Notes: generated by a model not told the origin, from the sequence alone. A DNA stretch of 64,000 nt from Saxidomus purpurata (GCA_022818135.1 JAFMSR010000009.1:21669159-21733158); one strand, 5' to 3'. Shown: positions 1 to 13,124, numbered from the stretch's first letter. Numbers and translations are program-made.

Positions 1-405
1 AATACTATTTGAGTTAAAACGATTTGTCTATCTTGAGATCGAAATTGAACTAACTGATTTTTACCAATTTAAGTCAGTACTATGTACTTGTCTCCCTTGA
101 GAGAAAAGGGAGGTAACGCTATTTTTCTTGATTAAAGTTAAAACGATGTGTCTCCCTTGGTATTGAAACTTTGTTTTCCAAGTTTATGTCAATACGATTT
201 GTTTCCCTTAGGATAAAAAGAGAAAAAACTCTACAAATTTAATTCAGTATTATTTGTGTCCCTAAAAATAAAATGGGAGGTATCTCGGGCTCTCTTTTCC
301 TATTTAAGGCAGTACTATTTCTCTCTCCTTTGGGATAAAAAGGGAGATAACTCTTTTTTAAAAATTTTTAGTCACTATTATTTGTCACTGGCCATGACAA
401 ATAGG
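1..405. repeat. Degenerate tandem repeat, about 60 bp unit
   Basis: Imperfect units recur about every 60 bp, built round 'cagtactatttgt', 'tctccctt' and 'gggaggtaac'. Copies start near 75, 185, 245 and 305. No coding potential is visible; the open frame at 256-441 lies inside the repeat. Confidence 0.6.
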
Positions 406-469
406 CCGATCAAGTTGAGTGATCCGTTCTTCAGTTATTGATTGGCGCCGGTTTTTCTTCTTTAAAGGT

Positions 470-1130
470 CACCCTGACTTTGTGCTTTGACCAGCGTTCA
501 CAAAATCTATAATTAACATCTGGTCATGACCAATAAGTCTACCAAGCTATATGATCCTAAGACAAACCATTCTTCCGTTATTGATAGGAAACATTTTTTC
601 CATTAAAAGTCGCACTGACATTGACCTTTAACCAACTGACCCCCAATCAATATGTTCTTTTTTCTGCTGGTCATAACCAAAAAACCTATTAAATGATATG
701 CTCCTAGCATCAACGGTTCTTCAGATATTGATCGGAAACCTTTTTATATAGTGACTGTGACCTTGACCCTTTACATCAATAGGGTTCTTCAATTAGTCAT
801 AACTAATAACTCTACAAAGTAATATGATCCTAGGACTAACCCTTCTTTAGTTATTGATCAGAAACCATTTTTCCATTAAATGTCACTGTCACCTTAACCT
901 TTGAACAACTTACCCATAAATCGATAGGGGTCTTTCTCGGGCCATGATCGATAAGCCTACGAAGATATATAAACCCAGGATTAACAGTCCTGCAGTAATT
1001 GAAAGGAAGCTTTTAGTAAATAACAGAAAGACATCCATGGCAAACACTTTAATTTCTCCTCCCCATTCTAGGGAGAGCGGGAGGACTAATTTGTACACTC
1101 ACCCAGAGACAGGCGGATAGTAAACTTATC
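470..1130. repeat. Imperfect ~140 bp tandem repeat with TGACCTTGACC-type motifs
   Basis: Four or five diverged units each carry 'ggtcatgaccaataa', 'atgatccta' and 'ttattgat.ggaaacc', followed by 'accttgacc'. The same design recurs at 57540-57790. It looks like an old non-coding interspersed repeat. Confidence 0.6.
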
Positions 1131-1699
1131 TTCACCTCTCAAGTGTTCCTGATTTAGTACTTACAACAAAAACAGCTTTGTATGAATGACAGCACAATAA
1201 AACGTTTCAATAACATATTTATTTTTGCAATATACATTACATGTATATGATACAATGTAGATACACATACAATTGTTTACTAAAAACATGTTTTCAACAT
1301 GTCTTGATAAACGTATTTGGCATAGATATTATACACACATTGGTATCTATTTCACAATAAACATGTACACTAATTGAAAGCAATCATAGCAAACATGTAT
1401 CTCTTTTTATTAAGATGTAAGTCATAATAACCCTGAATAATACAAATTTTATTAGCAATCTGAACTTTTAGAATTTCGAAACACTTTAAAAATGTCTTAA
1501 GCATCCCAGTCTTTTGACAAAGGCAAATTATTTTCATTGCATATTAATAACAATATGACTTTAAATTGAGTTTTCTCACGGCATCTTCTAATTGTTCTTA
1601 AAGTTCAAGTGTTTATTAATTACAAAATTATCTGTAGTATATGGAAGTTCCTTTCTTGAACTTTAGAAATACTTAATTCTCTAAATGTTTTACTGTCAC
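1131..1699. other. AT-rich stretch, nothing recognised
   Basis: No convincing open frame, splice-flanked exon or recognisable repeat was seen. Confidence 0.5.
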
Positions 1700-2243
1700 T
1701 TAAAGGTCCATTACTAACATCAAATTGAATTTTCTTTTAAATTTGGAATTGTAACAGGGAAATACAGTTTGAAACTGGCTTCTAAAACTTTACAATAGCC
1801 GTGGAGTATTTCCCTGTTTGAAATACTGCTGCAGAAAAACGAGTGAATGTTTTTGTATTTCCTTAGATTGACCTGGGTGGTCTTTTTGTCCTACTTTTGC
1901 TTTATTGAATGTTGTAAACAGTCAGACATATACTTTGCACATCATTGGAAGTAAAGTTCTTCAATTATAATTCAAAATAGACATGCTTATTTATGTACAA
2001 CCTATTTACAGCCTGTCTCTGGGCGATTTCTATCAAATTACAAAGATTTTTGAAAACGGGAAAACCTACTTTCGTTTTTGAAAAGGCAAAATATAACTGA
2101 TTAATTCTTTTGTTAAACTCAATGTTTCAACACAGTATGGTCACATTCAATGCAGTATGTTATATTTTGCCTTCTGAGAAGACACCCATTACAATTCTAG
2201 ATTTAAAAGAAAATTCGATTTGGTGTTAGTAATGGACCTTTAA
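1700..2243 (-). mobile_element. MITE copy A, 544 bp, ~45 bp terminal inverted repeats, TTAA ends
   Basis: The left end reads TTAAAGGTCCATTACTAAC and the right end is its complement, with terminal inverted repeats of about 45 bp. TTAA stands at both outer edges (1700-1703, 2240-2243). The same element lies in opposite orientation at 31057-31600 and 45654-46177. It has no open frame, so it is non-autonomous. TTAA target choice is typical of piggyBac-type elements, but here TTAA could equally be part of the inverted repeat. An inner inverted pair built on 'aacagggaaatac' lies near 1755-1830. Confidence 0.85.
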
Positions 2244-3297
2244 ATGCTTATAATTAGATGTACTTCTAAGTATAACAAATGCAATAAAACACACACAAAA
2301 CTTCACATGAAGATACAAAATACTAACTACGACATCACAAGGGATCTGAAATGAACAATCAAAAAATAAATATATCATCACTCCTTCAAGAATTTATTGC
2401 ACAACATTGTTTTACCCGTACTGTTAAAATATCTCTTGAAGAAACTATTTACAGAAAATAAATACAAAATATACACAAGCATTAAATACAATTTTCAATA
2501 TACAATTTAAACAATACGTAATGTACATCATATTCTGTCTCTTTGCATTCGAAATTGAAATAAGAATTCAAATACATTTGTAGATGTTCATCACCAGAAC
2601 CTCATTAAGTTAAAAGTTCACTTTGTTACAACTACATGTACAACTCGCCTAGCACTCCTTACTTCAATTTACAGGTATTCATAAGCTCTTTGTAGCTTCA
2701 TTGCTTCCGTTGTATACATTGTGTACCTATGGAATGTCAAAACATTTACAATTGTCTAGCAAATGGGTAGTTTTCAAGTATTTACATCCTAACCTAAAAA
2801 TATATATTTACAGCGATACATTTTACTATACATTTTACAAATCTGTAATACATATGGTACGTATTTTCGAATTGCTACAAATTTTATAAAAATCTACCTA
2901 GCAGGAAGTAAACTGCAACGAGAGGTTTTTCAGCTAACATGTCAAAACATAAAAATGCCATGACTTAAATGTTTTCTCAGTTTGTAAAACAATACTACAT
3001 GTAGCTGCACAGGAAATATTAAAACAAATTATAATGATTGATACAAGTCTGGTTAAATCAAGAGTGTATTCAAAATGTAAGTTTTCAACATCATTGCCCT
3101 TTCCGGGTCTGATTAGACCAGACAAGATCCTGTATAGTGTAACCATACTCATTTTCTCAAATTGATATTTAATTGCTCAAAAAATATTATAGGCATAGTA
3201 TTCACAAGGTCAAATTCAAGAATGGTGTAAAATAAGGAGCCATAACTACTGGCCTGATCAAAGTCCACAAAAGTTATTGTTCAGAAATTACATGTAG
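2244..3297. other. AT-rich stretch, nothing recognised
   Basis: Only short open frames without family resemblance or plausible splice borders were seen. Confidence 0.5.
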
Positions 3298-3530
3298 TTA
3301 AAATGCTGGTTCACCTATCATAAAGTTTTTTCTATTTCTTGCCATAGCAACCTGAGTTCTGCATGGAATAAAATTCTTTGAACAATTTTGGTAGAGCTTC
3401 ATGCAAGGAACAACCCTGCATAGTTTCATCAACATTGGCCAGTGGTTTAAAAGGAAATGTCGTTTGAATAAAAATGTTGACGGATGATGGACAATCATCC
3501 ATTAGGAAAGAGCCAAAATGAGCTAATAAA
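3298..3530 (+). mobile_element. Pearl-like family 1 fragment, 3-prime part
   Basis: Shares the block 'gttctgcatggaat..aattctttgaacaattttggtagagcttcatgcaaggaac', then a 'gacggatgatggac' tail, with copies at 5450, 10630 and 43480. The very end is decayed ('aaatgagctaataa'). Confidence 0.65.
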
Positions 3531-3889
3531 GGGCAGCCTCTATCAATATATGAAGTATCAGTTGATTCCCTTACACAATTTGATCACTACTTATACTTTC
3601 AGCAAATTTATAGTGTGTAAAAATTACATAATTATGATATACACTTATAAATCAGAATTAAAGCTACATGACCCTTAAAGTCCCATGAGCTCATTAGATA
3701 CTCATGAATAGAAAATCAATTTACGTATAAAATAGTGAGGGATCTGTATTTTTTAACTTAATACATTTTTGAAGCATACATTTTTTTATACTTTTGTTGT
3801 ATTTTTATGAAAAATTGATTGCAGAACGTGTTTCTTATATATAAAGTTTGCAGTTCCACTGTAAAAATACTGCGCCATATCAATAGCAT
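3531..3889. other. AT-rich stretch, nothing recognised
   Basis: No gene or clear repeat seen. Confidence 0.45.
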
Positions 3890-4050
3890 ATACTTAAGAA
3901 ATAATAAATGTGTCCCTGTATTTTATCGTTTAATAAAATACAGTCAGGAATTCAGTGGCGTAGTAATTAAATCACGAGTGCGTCAGTCCGAATGACTGAC
4001 TATTTTATTAAAAGACAAAATACAGAGATGCATTTATTATTTCGATTCTA
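3890..4050. repeat. Foldback element, ~45 bp inverted arms
   Basis: The left arm ('aataataaatg...tgtattttatc', about 3898-3945) is the near complement of the right arm ('aaaatacagagatgc...', about 3996-4045). About 50 bp separate them. The right edge overlaps a second, wider inverted pair, 'gattctaacacg' near 4044 and 'cgtgttagaatt' near 4249, so a larger palindromic element to about 4262 is possible. Confidence 0.6.
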
Positions 4051-4421
4051 ACACGAAATAGTCTTTGAAAAATACCACGAAATATGTTCGACGCGTAGCA
4101 ACATTCCATAGTAACTTACAAGCACGGAATGCGATTGGACGCGTGCGATATTTACCCCACGTTTTGCCCGTGGAAAACGCAATGTATTTTATCGTTAAAT
4201 AATGTATAGCTTCTTTCCCTCTATATCTATATACGAAAAGTTGCGGATCGTGTTAGAATTTGCATTCGAAATGTGTTCCGAACAATAATGGTCAATTTCG
4301 CCGGTATGATACTATTCTTTGTAATTTAAGAGACACAAGTAATTTCATATCCAAAATTCTAATGGGGCTTTAATAAAAATACAATAAAGAATATCTTAAA
4401 TGTAATATGATTTGTCTATGA
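4051..4421. other. Non-coding; possible outer part of the foldback
   Basis: Contains GC-containing words such as 'gacgcgt' and 'ggacgcgtgcg' and the outer inverted pair described for the foldback. No gene seen. Confidence 0.4.
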
Positions 4422-4815
4422 ATGTGCAACACACACTATGCAATATGCATAATAGTCTAACGGCATTGTTTCACATTCAACACATACTATGCATATAGTC
4501 TAACGGCATTGTCTCACATTCACCACATACTATGCATATTTAGTCTAACGGCATTGTGTCACTTTCAACACATACTATGCATATAGTCTAACGGCATTGT
4601 TTCACATTCAACACATACCATGCATATTTAGTCTAACGGCATTGTCTCACATTCAACACATACTATGCATATAGTCTAAGAGCATTGTCTCACATTCAAC
4701 ACATACTATGCATATAGTCTAACGGCATTGTCTCACGTTTAACACATACTATGCATATAGTCTAACGGCATTGTCTGACATTCAACACATACTATGCATA
4801 TAGTCTAACGGCATT
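4422..4815. repeat. Minisatellite, 43-46 bp unit, nine copies
   Basis: Nine head-to-tail units read 'cattcaacacatactatgc', 'atatagtctaacggcat' and 'tgtctca'. Most are 43 bp; two carry an extra 'tt' in 'catatttagtc'. Unit 1 is the most diverged. The units are contiguous, with no unique spacers. Confidence 0.92.
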
Positions 4816-5279
4816 ATTTCAGAAACACTAACACAGAACAGATTTGTAACACTTCAGTTTTGTAACAGGCGGCTTATTCTTTCAAAAATCAAAAGAAATA
4901 TTTTGCAGGAAACGTTTTGCTCTCTGAGTCTGTATTCCATTTTGGGTACAACAGATTTAGGACAACCGTTGACTTTGGATTCTTGAACACACTGCTTTGC
5001 AGCAGCCATTTCTGGTGTTTGTGGGAAGTTGTGATTTCAGCATCTTTCCTTAGAATATTCATTTACATTTCTTCACAGCTGGCCGAATCTTTGTTTGTGG
5101 AAACGCAGGGTTCAGTAAAAGAAATATTAAAGCAGTGACATTTTATAAAGCTAGATCGCCCTACAACATGGACATCTCCGTAGACCATGCATTCCTGAAG
5201 AAGATGTAAAAAAAATGTTGAATATTTAAATCTGTGTAAGACACATATACATATGTTACTGTTCATTATTGTAAGACCT
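4816..5279. other. Non-coding stretch, nothing recognised
   Basis: Two short overlapping open frames on opposite strands (4917-5266) show no family resemblance or splice context. Confidence 0.4.
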
Positions 5280-5620
5280 TGATCATCAAGTAAGGCTTAA
5301 ATACCCCCAGGCAGGGTCAATATTGTACCAGGGATCAGGATTTGAAAAATGTGGGTTAACTATGCAACACTACATGCGTAATATCTTAGCTTTAGGCCTT
5401 GCACTTTTAGAAGGAGATTTTTTAAAGTTTTTCCTATCTGTTGCCATAATAACCAGAGTTCTGCATGGAATGAAATTCTTTGAACAATACAAAATAATGG
5501 TCGAGCTTCATGCAAGGAACATCCCTGTCAAGTTTCATCAACATTGACCCAGTGGTTTCAGAGGAGATGTCTTTTGAAGCCAAATGTAGGCAGACGACGG
5601 ACAATCTATAAAAACTTCGA
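5280..5620 (+). mobile_element. Pearl-like family 1 fragment
   Basis: Holds the family blocks 'ccccaggcagggtcaat', 'ctttaggccttg', 'agagttctgcatggaat' and 'gcttcatgcaaggaacat', and ends in 'cagacgacggac'. Both termini are missing. Confidence 0.7.
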
Positions 5621-7264
5621 TAAGTTTCAAGGATCCATAATTTTCATAGATGGGAAATAATTTCACAGTAAGTGTCAAATCTGAACACATGTGAGTAACT
5701 TTGTCAGGAAATTGATTCCGAGGTGCAAGAAAATTGGGGTAATTAAAGTTAAAATGTAATTGCCATCAACAATTTTCATTAAATCAACACTGCATAATTT
5801 TATGTAGTTTAGATCTTGGCACAAATATTCAACTAATCTATATAGTCTTAATTTGACCCTTGAGGTAAGACCATTATGTTTTCCTCGTTTTTAACCGTTG
5901 TTTTACAATAAGGTATTATAAAGTACATTCACGCAGCTCGCTGTACTCGAAATAGGACTATACCTTGTATCGATTTTTTTTTGGTGGGTGTCAAGTGGGT
6001 GGGGCAAATCAACGTTGAAGGAAAAAACATTTGAAACGGCATTTTTGAATAAATCAAACTTTTGAAACAGGGTTTGTAGTGTACTTTGTAGTATTTATAG
6101 TTGCGATCATTCTCAAGCCCCTAATTTTGACCAATGTTTTAACAGAAAAAGTTTTGAATAATTTCTAGGTTTTTTTCCGGTCGGCCAAGAGACTGTGATA
6201 ATTGTCCCTCAATCTTAGAGAAGGGGAGATAATAAAAGACCTACACAATACATACTGTGTACCGTGGACTATGGCGATTAATTCTAAATATAGCTTCATA
6301 ATTATAATGCTACTTTATATTTGGTTTTGTGGGGCCTACTCTTTATGCGGGGTCTTTTAACAGGAGGGCTATGGTAAAATGACATCAATATGAAAGAGCC
6401 TAGCAACACTCTATACTAAAGGGGGACAGCAATATGAAATTTTAGTCTCTATGTCGTAAAAGCTGTGCAGTCAAATAGCCAATGAGGGGTGTTGCATTCT
6501 ACACTGCACCGGGTGCAAACAAGGTCAACCCCTACAAGTATGTACTAACCCATGCTGGCTGGTAGGAAGTTTAAGCCCAGCTTAAACTTGTTTTTGATTT
6601 GACCATTTTGTAATTTGCGGAGAATCTGATTAGACGGCTTAATCCCACTGCATTGCGGCGAAATATGTTTTAGAAAGTTTTATATTTCATTTCCCTACGC
6701 CATCCGTCCAGGATAGTGGTTCAAATTTCTGGCATATATTTACGTTGGTGAGTATGGAATGTCCAGGGTGACGGCCGCTTAATCCAGGCCCCTTTTGGCT
6801 ACACCATTCTGCACTCTCATTACCTCAGATACATATATGAGCCTGGCACCATGACGTGGTAACAGGTTGGCCTGTGTTTAGGCATTGATTATATTTATGT
6901 AATAATGTTGACAATAACTCTGATCTAGAATGACTGTTGTTTTATCTTATAGAGACCAGAGATGATAGTGAATCTGAAAGTATAGAAACTTGTTTAGGTT
7001 GATGATGTAAAGCCCGCTGAATGCAGTCTCTATTGCAATTTTTTCTGCTGTGTAAATGGAACAATAATTTGGCAATCTGTCTATGATGGAGACCTGTTTG
7101 ATGGTATTACAACAGCAAAAGCTACTATACCAGAGTCTGGATTTTAAGACCCATATGTGTACATAACGTGGATAACCAGAGTATTTGACATCTATTTTCA
7201 TTTCAAATTTTGGTTTGTTTTGATTTATTTCTTTTTATCTTTTTTTCCTTTGATTGTTTATAGT
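5621..7264. other. Non-coding stretch, nothing recognised
   Basis: About 1.6 kb without a supported gene. Open frames are under 100 codons and not family-like. Confidence 0.45.
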
Positions 7265-7580
7265 CCAGGCCTACCCTGGGATATCTCCCTAAGTGAATAT
7301 GCCAAGACTCATGATAGGCCCAGGTTGAAGAGAGACATAATGCAGATACAAACGAATCCGGGTACCCTAGCTCTTTTACGAATTGACCCCTTGGTACTTT
7401 TACATGGCAGGTATATAGCACTGATACACGTGAGACTACCTCTGGGTTTCTAACCAGTTCATCTCCAGATTGGTGGGAAACACTGAAAAGCGTTTATTAA
7501 ATTTCCAGTGCCCCGGCCAGGGACCTCCGTATTGGTAGTCAAGATCGTTAACCACACGGCCACTGCGCAGTCCTAACTTT
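7265..7580 (-). mobile_element. Old tRNA-related SINE copy
   Basis: The block 'accccttggtacttttacat', then 'ggcaggtatatagcac', matches the clearer SINE at 51160-51440 ('cccctggttcttatacat', 'gccaggtgtatagcac'). The tRNA-like head would lie near 7500-7570 on the minus strand but is strongly decayed. Confidence 0.4.
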
Positions 7581-7797
7581 GAATTAATTTTTCCATTGGT
7601 GTTATTAGTTTCTTGATAAGATAAGCTTTGCACTAGATTCATCAAAAGGCAAACAGAACATACCTAAGCTGTGTACTCTCAATTCAAATAAAGATTGAAC
7701 CACACTGTTGGCTGTGATGAGTGATGTTGCTGTTCAGCAGGCTCAAGAGTAATAAAACTTCAACAGTGAACATTATGGTTAAACTGAAAAATGAATG

Positions 7798-7853
<56 letters not shown>
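7798..7853. repeat. (TCAA)n microsatellite
   Basis: About 14 perfect tetranucleotide units. Confidence 0.97.
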
Positions 7854-7855
<2 letters not shown>

Positions 7856-8411
7856 CATACATTTACAGAGACATAAGTATTGTTTTATGTACATAAATAG
7901 AGCTACAGGCTTAATTACGGTATGCTAAGCTCTGTTGAAATTTTGCACATCTATTAGCATCTATCCTCATGTAGTTCTATAGAACTTCCTTACTAAAGTA
8001 TATTACAGGCTCACTATATATCCCTGTATAAGTGAAGAGTTTGTTCAATATAGTGTCACCCATATTAATAGAGCCGCGCTGGTCTGATGAGACTCCTTTT
8101 CTGTGTACCGTTACCTCCTGAATCGATATTCCTTAAACATGCTAAAAGCTGCTTGCTCTCAGATTTTAGTGAAAACAATAAAAAATTTCTAAACTCTCTG
8201 AAAATAATATAATTCAGAACAAATAATCAAATAAAAAGGTTCCAGTATAAACTCCTGTCGAGTATATCTGTATATTTGAAAGTATACGCTACCAAATAAT
8301 AAAGCATTACAAATGCTTTTAAACATTTTAATATGACCATATAACGTAGCAGTGCTGTAAAACCAAATCCAACTCACATTTCCAATATATGTCTGCAAAT
8401 TCCTACATAGA
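7854..8411. other. Non-coding stretch, nothing recognised
   Basis: No supported gene or repeat. Confidence 0.45.
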
Positions 8412-9285
8412 TTTTTACTTTTGTTGTTGAATGTAGCATTTACTTTAACATTTTATGCATGAATATATCATTTTAGAGAAATTATATTTGTTAACCTGAA
8501 ACTGTGAGCGAGCAGCTTTAATACAGAGTACCAGGCTGGTAGGTTTTCGGGAACCATTATCAAGCTAGCTGGCGGCTCTCCTACCGCAAAAATCAGAACG
8601 GATCCGGCTTGAACTCAAACTGCCCAATCACAAGGTGGATGCCATTTTGAAATCAAGATTTTTCTGTTCGTCTGCTGCTTATAGCATGTACATATAAACA
8701 AACGATTCCGATTTCATTTGTTAAAAGGGGCACTCCCCACATCTAGCAGATTATAATCTCCAAACAGTAATTATGTGGTCAATGAATGTAAAATTATAAA
8801 TAAATACTATTTTAAAGAACAACTTATATCGAAAAATGCTTCGTCTTTTTACTTTTGTTGTTGAATGTAGCATTTACTTTAACATTTTATGCATGAATAT
8901 ATCATTTTAGAGAAATTATATTTGTTAACCTGAAACTGTGAGCGAGCAGCTTTAATACAGAGTACCAGGCTGGTAGGTTTTCGGGAACCATTATCAAGCT
9001 AGCTGGCGGCTCTCCTACCGCAAAAATCAGAACGGATCCGGCTTGAACTCAAACTGCCCAATCACAAGGTGGATGCCATTTTGAAATCAAGATTTTTCTG
9101 TTCGTCTGCTGCTTATAGCATGTACATATAAACAAACGATTCCGATTTCATTTGTTAAAAGGGGCACTCCCCACATCTAGCAGATTATAATCTCCAAACA
9201 GTAATTATGTGGTCAATGAATGTAAAATTATAAATAAATACTATTTTAAAGAACAACTTATATCGAAAAATGCTTCGTCTTTTTA
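8412..9285. repeat. Apparently exact tandem duplication, 434 bp unit
   Basis: Positions 8412-8845 are repeated at 8846-9279 with an offset of 434 bp. Read side by side I see no difference. The unit holds a small GC-richer core ('ctggcggctctcctaccg') but no open frame. Such identity means a very recent duplication or an assembly artefact. Confidence 0.93.
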
Positions 9286-10454
9286 CAACTATTAAATAAA
9301 GATAGAGGCCTTTTATAATAATCACTATCCACCCCTTAATTGTACAATAGCAACTTTAAATAAAGTATTGAATGGGTTACTGTATATTTTGAAACGCTGA
9401 TTTTATCGATAATGACTGGAATATAAATTTTAAACTTCTAGGTTATAATACTTACATTTATACTCTATTATATATGATTAGTTTGACATCAGTTGTAGTG
9501 AGTGCCTCTTAAAGTTTTCACTTCAGAAATTCATTTTAAACTATGCATTTTGAGTGTCGAATGTCAAACTAGCATAAGTGCATAAGTAGCACTTAAAGCA
9601 CTCTACAAATGTAGTTTCATCTTCAGTCATTAATTTTAGTTAAATTACAAAGTGGGACTATTACAAGGCATGCTATGAAATTTATATGAAATTTTCAATC
9701 AACAGTCTACCTCAGTTGTCAGGTATAATCTTGCTTCCCATATACATGCATGTATTTTAAAGTGATGAATACAAGTACCCCCTGATGTCGCCTACTCTTT
9801 TGAAAACTGCTTCAACCTGTTGGACACAATAAAGGAATAAGAAAACTGCATATAAATAATGGACGCCGACGGTTGCGGATGATGTTTGGACAACACAACT
9901 GTCTGTAAGAAGATTCAAGAATTCCAGCCAAAGTTATCCTTGCACAACATGCAATTTAAAGCTTGGTAGTCGGCCTTCTTGTGCAAAGTCAGTGAATTTG
10001 CTGAGAAATAGCCTTCCTCTAAAACCCGATATAAACAGATGTATAGTATAGTATGTATGACGATAATTCCAAGGAAACTAATCTATTGAAGTAAGTCAGA
10101 AGATAAAGGTCAGTTCAGATCAAAGTTGAAATCTGCATGCAAAACTATCCTTTTACGCCTTTACCCCAAGCAAAGCTATTGAAAAAGTGTCCTCTTTAAT
10201 ACGTTTTGTACGATTTTAAATAAGATTTACTGATAAGTTTGTTATAACTGCATGCTTTGCACGTTCTGTAATTGACAGCGATTAACAAGAGTGCTAGAAA
10301 AGCTTATGTTGCTACTCTGAATCCTGTAGGATTAAAATCTATGTAAAATGTAAAAGAATCTTAAAGTTTTCTTTTTATGTCACATTTTTATTTGTAAGGT
10401 TATTCTTAACATTTTGAAACAGGATCAAGTAGATGTTTTTTTTATTAATTTGCC
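9286..10454. other. AT-rich stretch, nothing recognised
   Basis: No supported gene. Many stops in all frames. Confidence 0.45.
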
Positions 10455-11482
10455 TATGTAAAATCAAGTGATCCCCGGGCGGGGTCAATTTTAACCCTGG
10501 GGTCATGATTTAAATATTTTGGTAGAGGCCTACGAGGCAATGCTACATGCGAAATATCTAAGCTTTATAGGATTTGTGGTTTCAGAGATGAATTATTTTC
10601 CTATTTATTGCTATCAGACAATAGCAACCTGAGTTCTGCATGGAAAAGAATTCTGTGATCAGTAGAGCTTTACGCAAGGAACATCCCTGCTAAGATTAAT
10701 CAACATTGGCTCAGTTGTTTCAGAGGAGATGTCGTTTGAAATAAAAGTTAACGGACGGACGGACGACGGACTATCATCCATCCTTAAAGCTCATCTTAAA
10801 GCTCTGAGACCTTATGATATTGGAGAAGATTTAAAAAAAAATTTCTATACTGTAACAATGGAAAACAAGTGATCTCAATACTGACTCAGTGGTCATGAGT
10901 TGAACAATTTTGGTAGATGTCAACTATGAAATTAATGCCACATTGTACATGCTAAATATCTAAGCATTTGCCATTCTAGTATAAAAGTTTTTAAAAAAAG
11001 TTTTTCCTAGAAAGAAAACTAAAATGTAAAATCAAATGACCCCAAGGGTGTGATAAAACAATATTGGTAGGGGTCAACTAGGCAATGCCACATGCCAAAT
11101 ATCTAAGCTTTAGGCCTTAAGATTTCAGAAAAGATTTTTCTAAAGATTTTAAATAAAATAAAATGACCCCCAGAGCGGGGTCAAATTTAAACCTGGGGTC
11201 ATGATTTGAACAATTTTGGTAGAGGTCCAGTCACTCCACTAGACAATGCTACATGCAGAATACCTAAGCTCTTTGGAGAATATTTTATTTTGTTGCAATA
11301 ACAACGATTGAATTGAATTCTTTGAACAATTTACTTCATGCAAAGAACATTCTTGACAATTTTCATCAACATTACCCTAGTGGTTTTAAAGAAGAAATGT
11401 GAGCGACGGATGATGGACAGAAGCCGAAAATCTTACCGTCCTAAAGGCTCACCATATGCACGTTGTGCTCAGGTGAGCTAAA
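10455..11482 (+). mobile_element. Pearl-like family 1 copy with internal ~140-150 bp units
   Basis: Repeating blocks ('ccccgggcggggtcaat', 'acaatgctacatgc', 'atctaagctttag', 'gattt.taaa') recur at about 10480, 10860, 11040 and 11165. The element ends in the family 3-prime terminus 'gctcaggtgagctaaaaag' at 11464-11482. An internal 'gacggacggacgacgg' tail at 10750 suggests two fused or nested copies. Confidence 0.75.
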
Positions 11483-11559
11483 AAGTAAAATATCATAAAA
11501 AATGAACATGAAAAGTGAACATAAGAAACGCAGCAAATTCACTGGGTCAGAATCTCGCT

Positions 11560-12190
11560 ATAACAGGAGAGACATTGCACATACAAAAATATCACAATAT
11601 CTCGTCTCGCGTACAATTAATTGGACTAATGACCCGGGTACCGATACCTCAAACTGTAATATGCACAACTAGACTGCTTCTTGAAAGTTTGATGAAAAGC
11701 TGACAAGGTGTTTGGGAGATGAAGAGTGAAAAGTTTATTTTCCCATTTCAGGCCCCTGTGACATTGACCTTTGACTTTATGACCCCAAATTGGAATATGT
11801 ACAACTACACTTCATACTGATACTTTCTTGAAAGTTTTATGAAAATCAATCACAAGATTTTGGGGACGGATTTTTGAAATGAAAAATAGAAAAAAGTTTA
11901 AAGTTTTAGGCCCCTATGACCTTGGCCTTTTGACTGTATCATCCTAAATTGTAATATGTACAACTAGTCTTTATAGACTACCCATTCTTCCTTAAAAATG
12001 TGACAAAAATCCAACATGAATTCATATATTCATGTCTCCCCTTCCTTGCCATTAGAAAACAATTTTTGACAACTGATTTAGGATAATTGGCATTGAATAT
12101 TTTATTGAAATAGATTATACTCTTTCTTTAAATATAGGCATACATACGACTCCGTACGGAAGGACAGACGGATAACAGAGTAATAAACTG
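11560..12190. repeat. Imperfect ~190 bp tandem repeat with TGACCTTTGAC motifs
   Basis: Three diverged units share 'ggcccctgtgac.ttgacctttgac', 'aatatgtacaacta' and 'cttgaaagttt.atgaaaa'. It ends in an ACGG-type tail ('gtacggaaggacagacgg'). Confidence 0.6.
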
Positions 12191-12760
12191 GCTAGCCCAA
12201 GGACTTTGACGCTAGTATTCCTATTTTATAAATATGGTCAACTCACACAATAAAAATACCAATTTAGTTTTGGAAGCCAGAACTATAAACAGGCCAGTAC
12301 AGCGGTTTGCACTTCTATTCAGATCACCGTTTTTGAAAGAAATAATCTGGATGTAGACAGGTAAAGTCTATTTACATGTATAATATCTGACAACTGAATC
12401 TAAAAATAAAACAATGAAATTAAATAAAACTTACCTGCACATTATTCGTGTTAATTATTCCATCCTCAATCCATACATTCAATCCAGAAACAGTTTATCC
12501 AAAATATTCACTGACTATAATAGTACGTTTGTTTATATTGTTATCTATAATCTATGAACACTCGTCCAACTAATAGTAATAGCGAGATTCTGACCCAAAA
12601 CGAAAATATCTCAGAATTTGCTCACATATGCAGCGTGTTTTACAGTATGCCGTGTTATTAATTATATCAACACATACGCCGCGTGTATAACGATATGCCG
12701 TGTCATTCATTCAATCAACACAAAGAGTACATATGTGCATCCGAGTCGTGTGTCAATGTG
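12191..12760. other. Non-coding stretch
   Basis: Nothing recognised. A short direct repeat 'catatgc(a/c)gcgtgt' with 'tatgccgtgt' occurs near 12625-12705. Confidence 0.4.
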
Positions 12761-13124
12761 TAATGTTTGTTTTAAATCGCCAGCTTTAATTGTTTCAAAC
12801 TTCAAGCTTTTTCCCCGCCTGCCCTCACTGTTTCCCTCGATGATCATAAACTGTGACGTTTGTTTGATTTTTTCTTTCACTGTAACAAACTCACTTTCTG
12901 GTTTTATATTACAGTCTACTATATTAACTATAACTGTTTGTGTAAGTTGTTGTAGCACGTTAACTATTATGGGTAGTGTGCTGAAGCTGACACTGTCACA
13001 CAGAACAATTGAACACTTTCAATATTTACCATCTCAGACAACAGGTGGCCGGCGCGGGGTTTGGAGCCCCCAGCGGCCCCTCTACAACCCTGTTAGCCCA
13101 TACACTGATATATTAAACACATGA
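12761..13124 (+). pseudogene. Possible LRR-tail remnant of an NLR gene, opposite strand
   Basis: The frame is open across this stretch and rich in leucine, serine and threonine. It includes 'LPSLFPSM', 'FTVTNSLSGF', 'SCCSTLTIMGS' and 'LSHRTIEHF', resembling degenerate leucine-rich tails of mollusc NACHT proteins. It ends in the same GC-rich segment that ends the NACHT exon on the other strand, so the two look like tail-to-tail 3-prime ends. No start, NACHT domain or splice site was found. The match is by eye and could be coincidental. Confidence 0.35.

Noticed and set aside
4422..4815. CRISPR-like array
   Set aside because: The units are contiguous minisatellite copies without unique spacers, in a eukaryotic genome.
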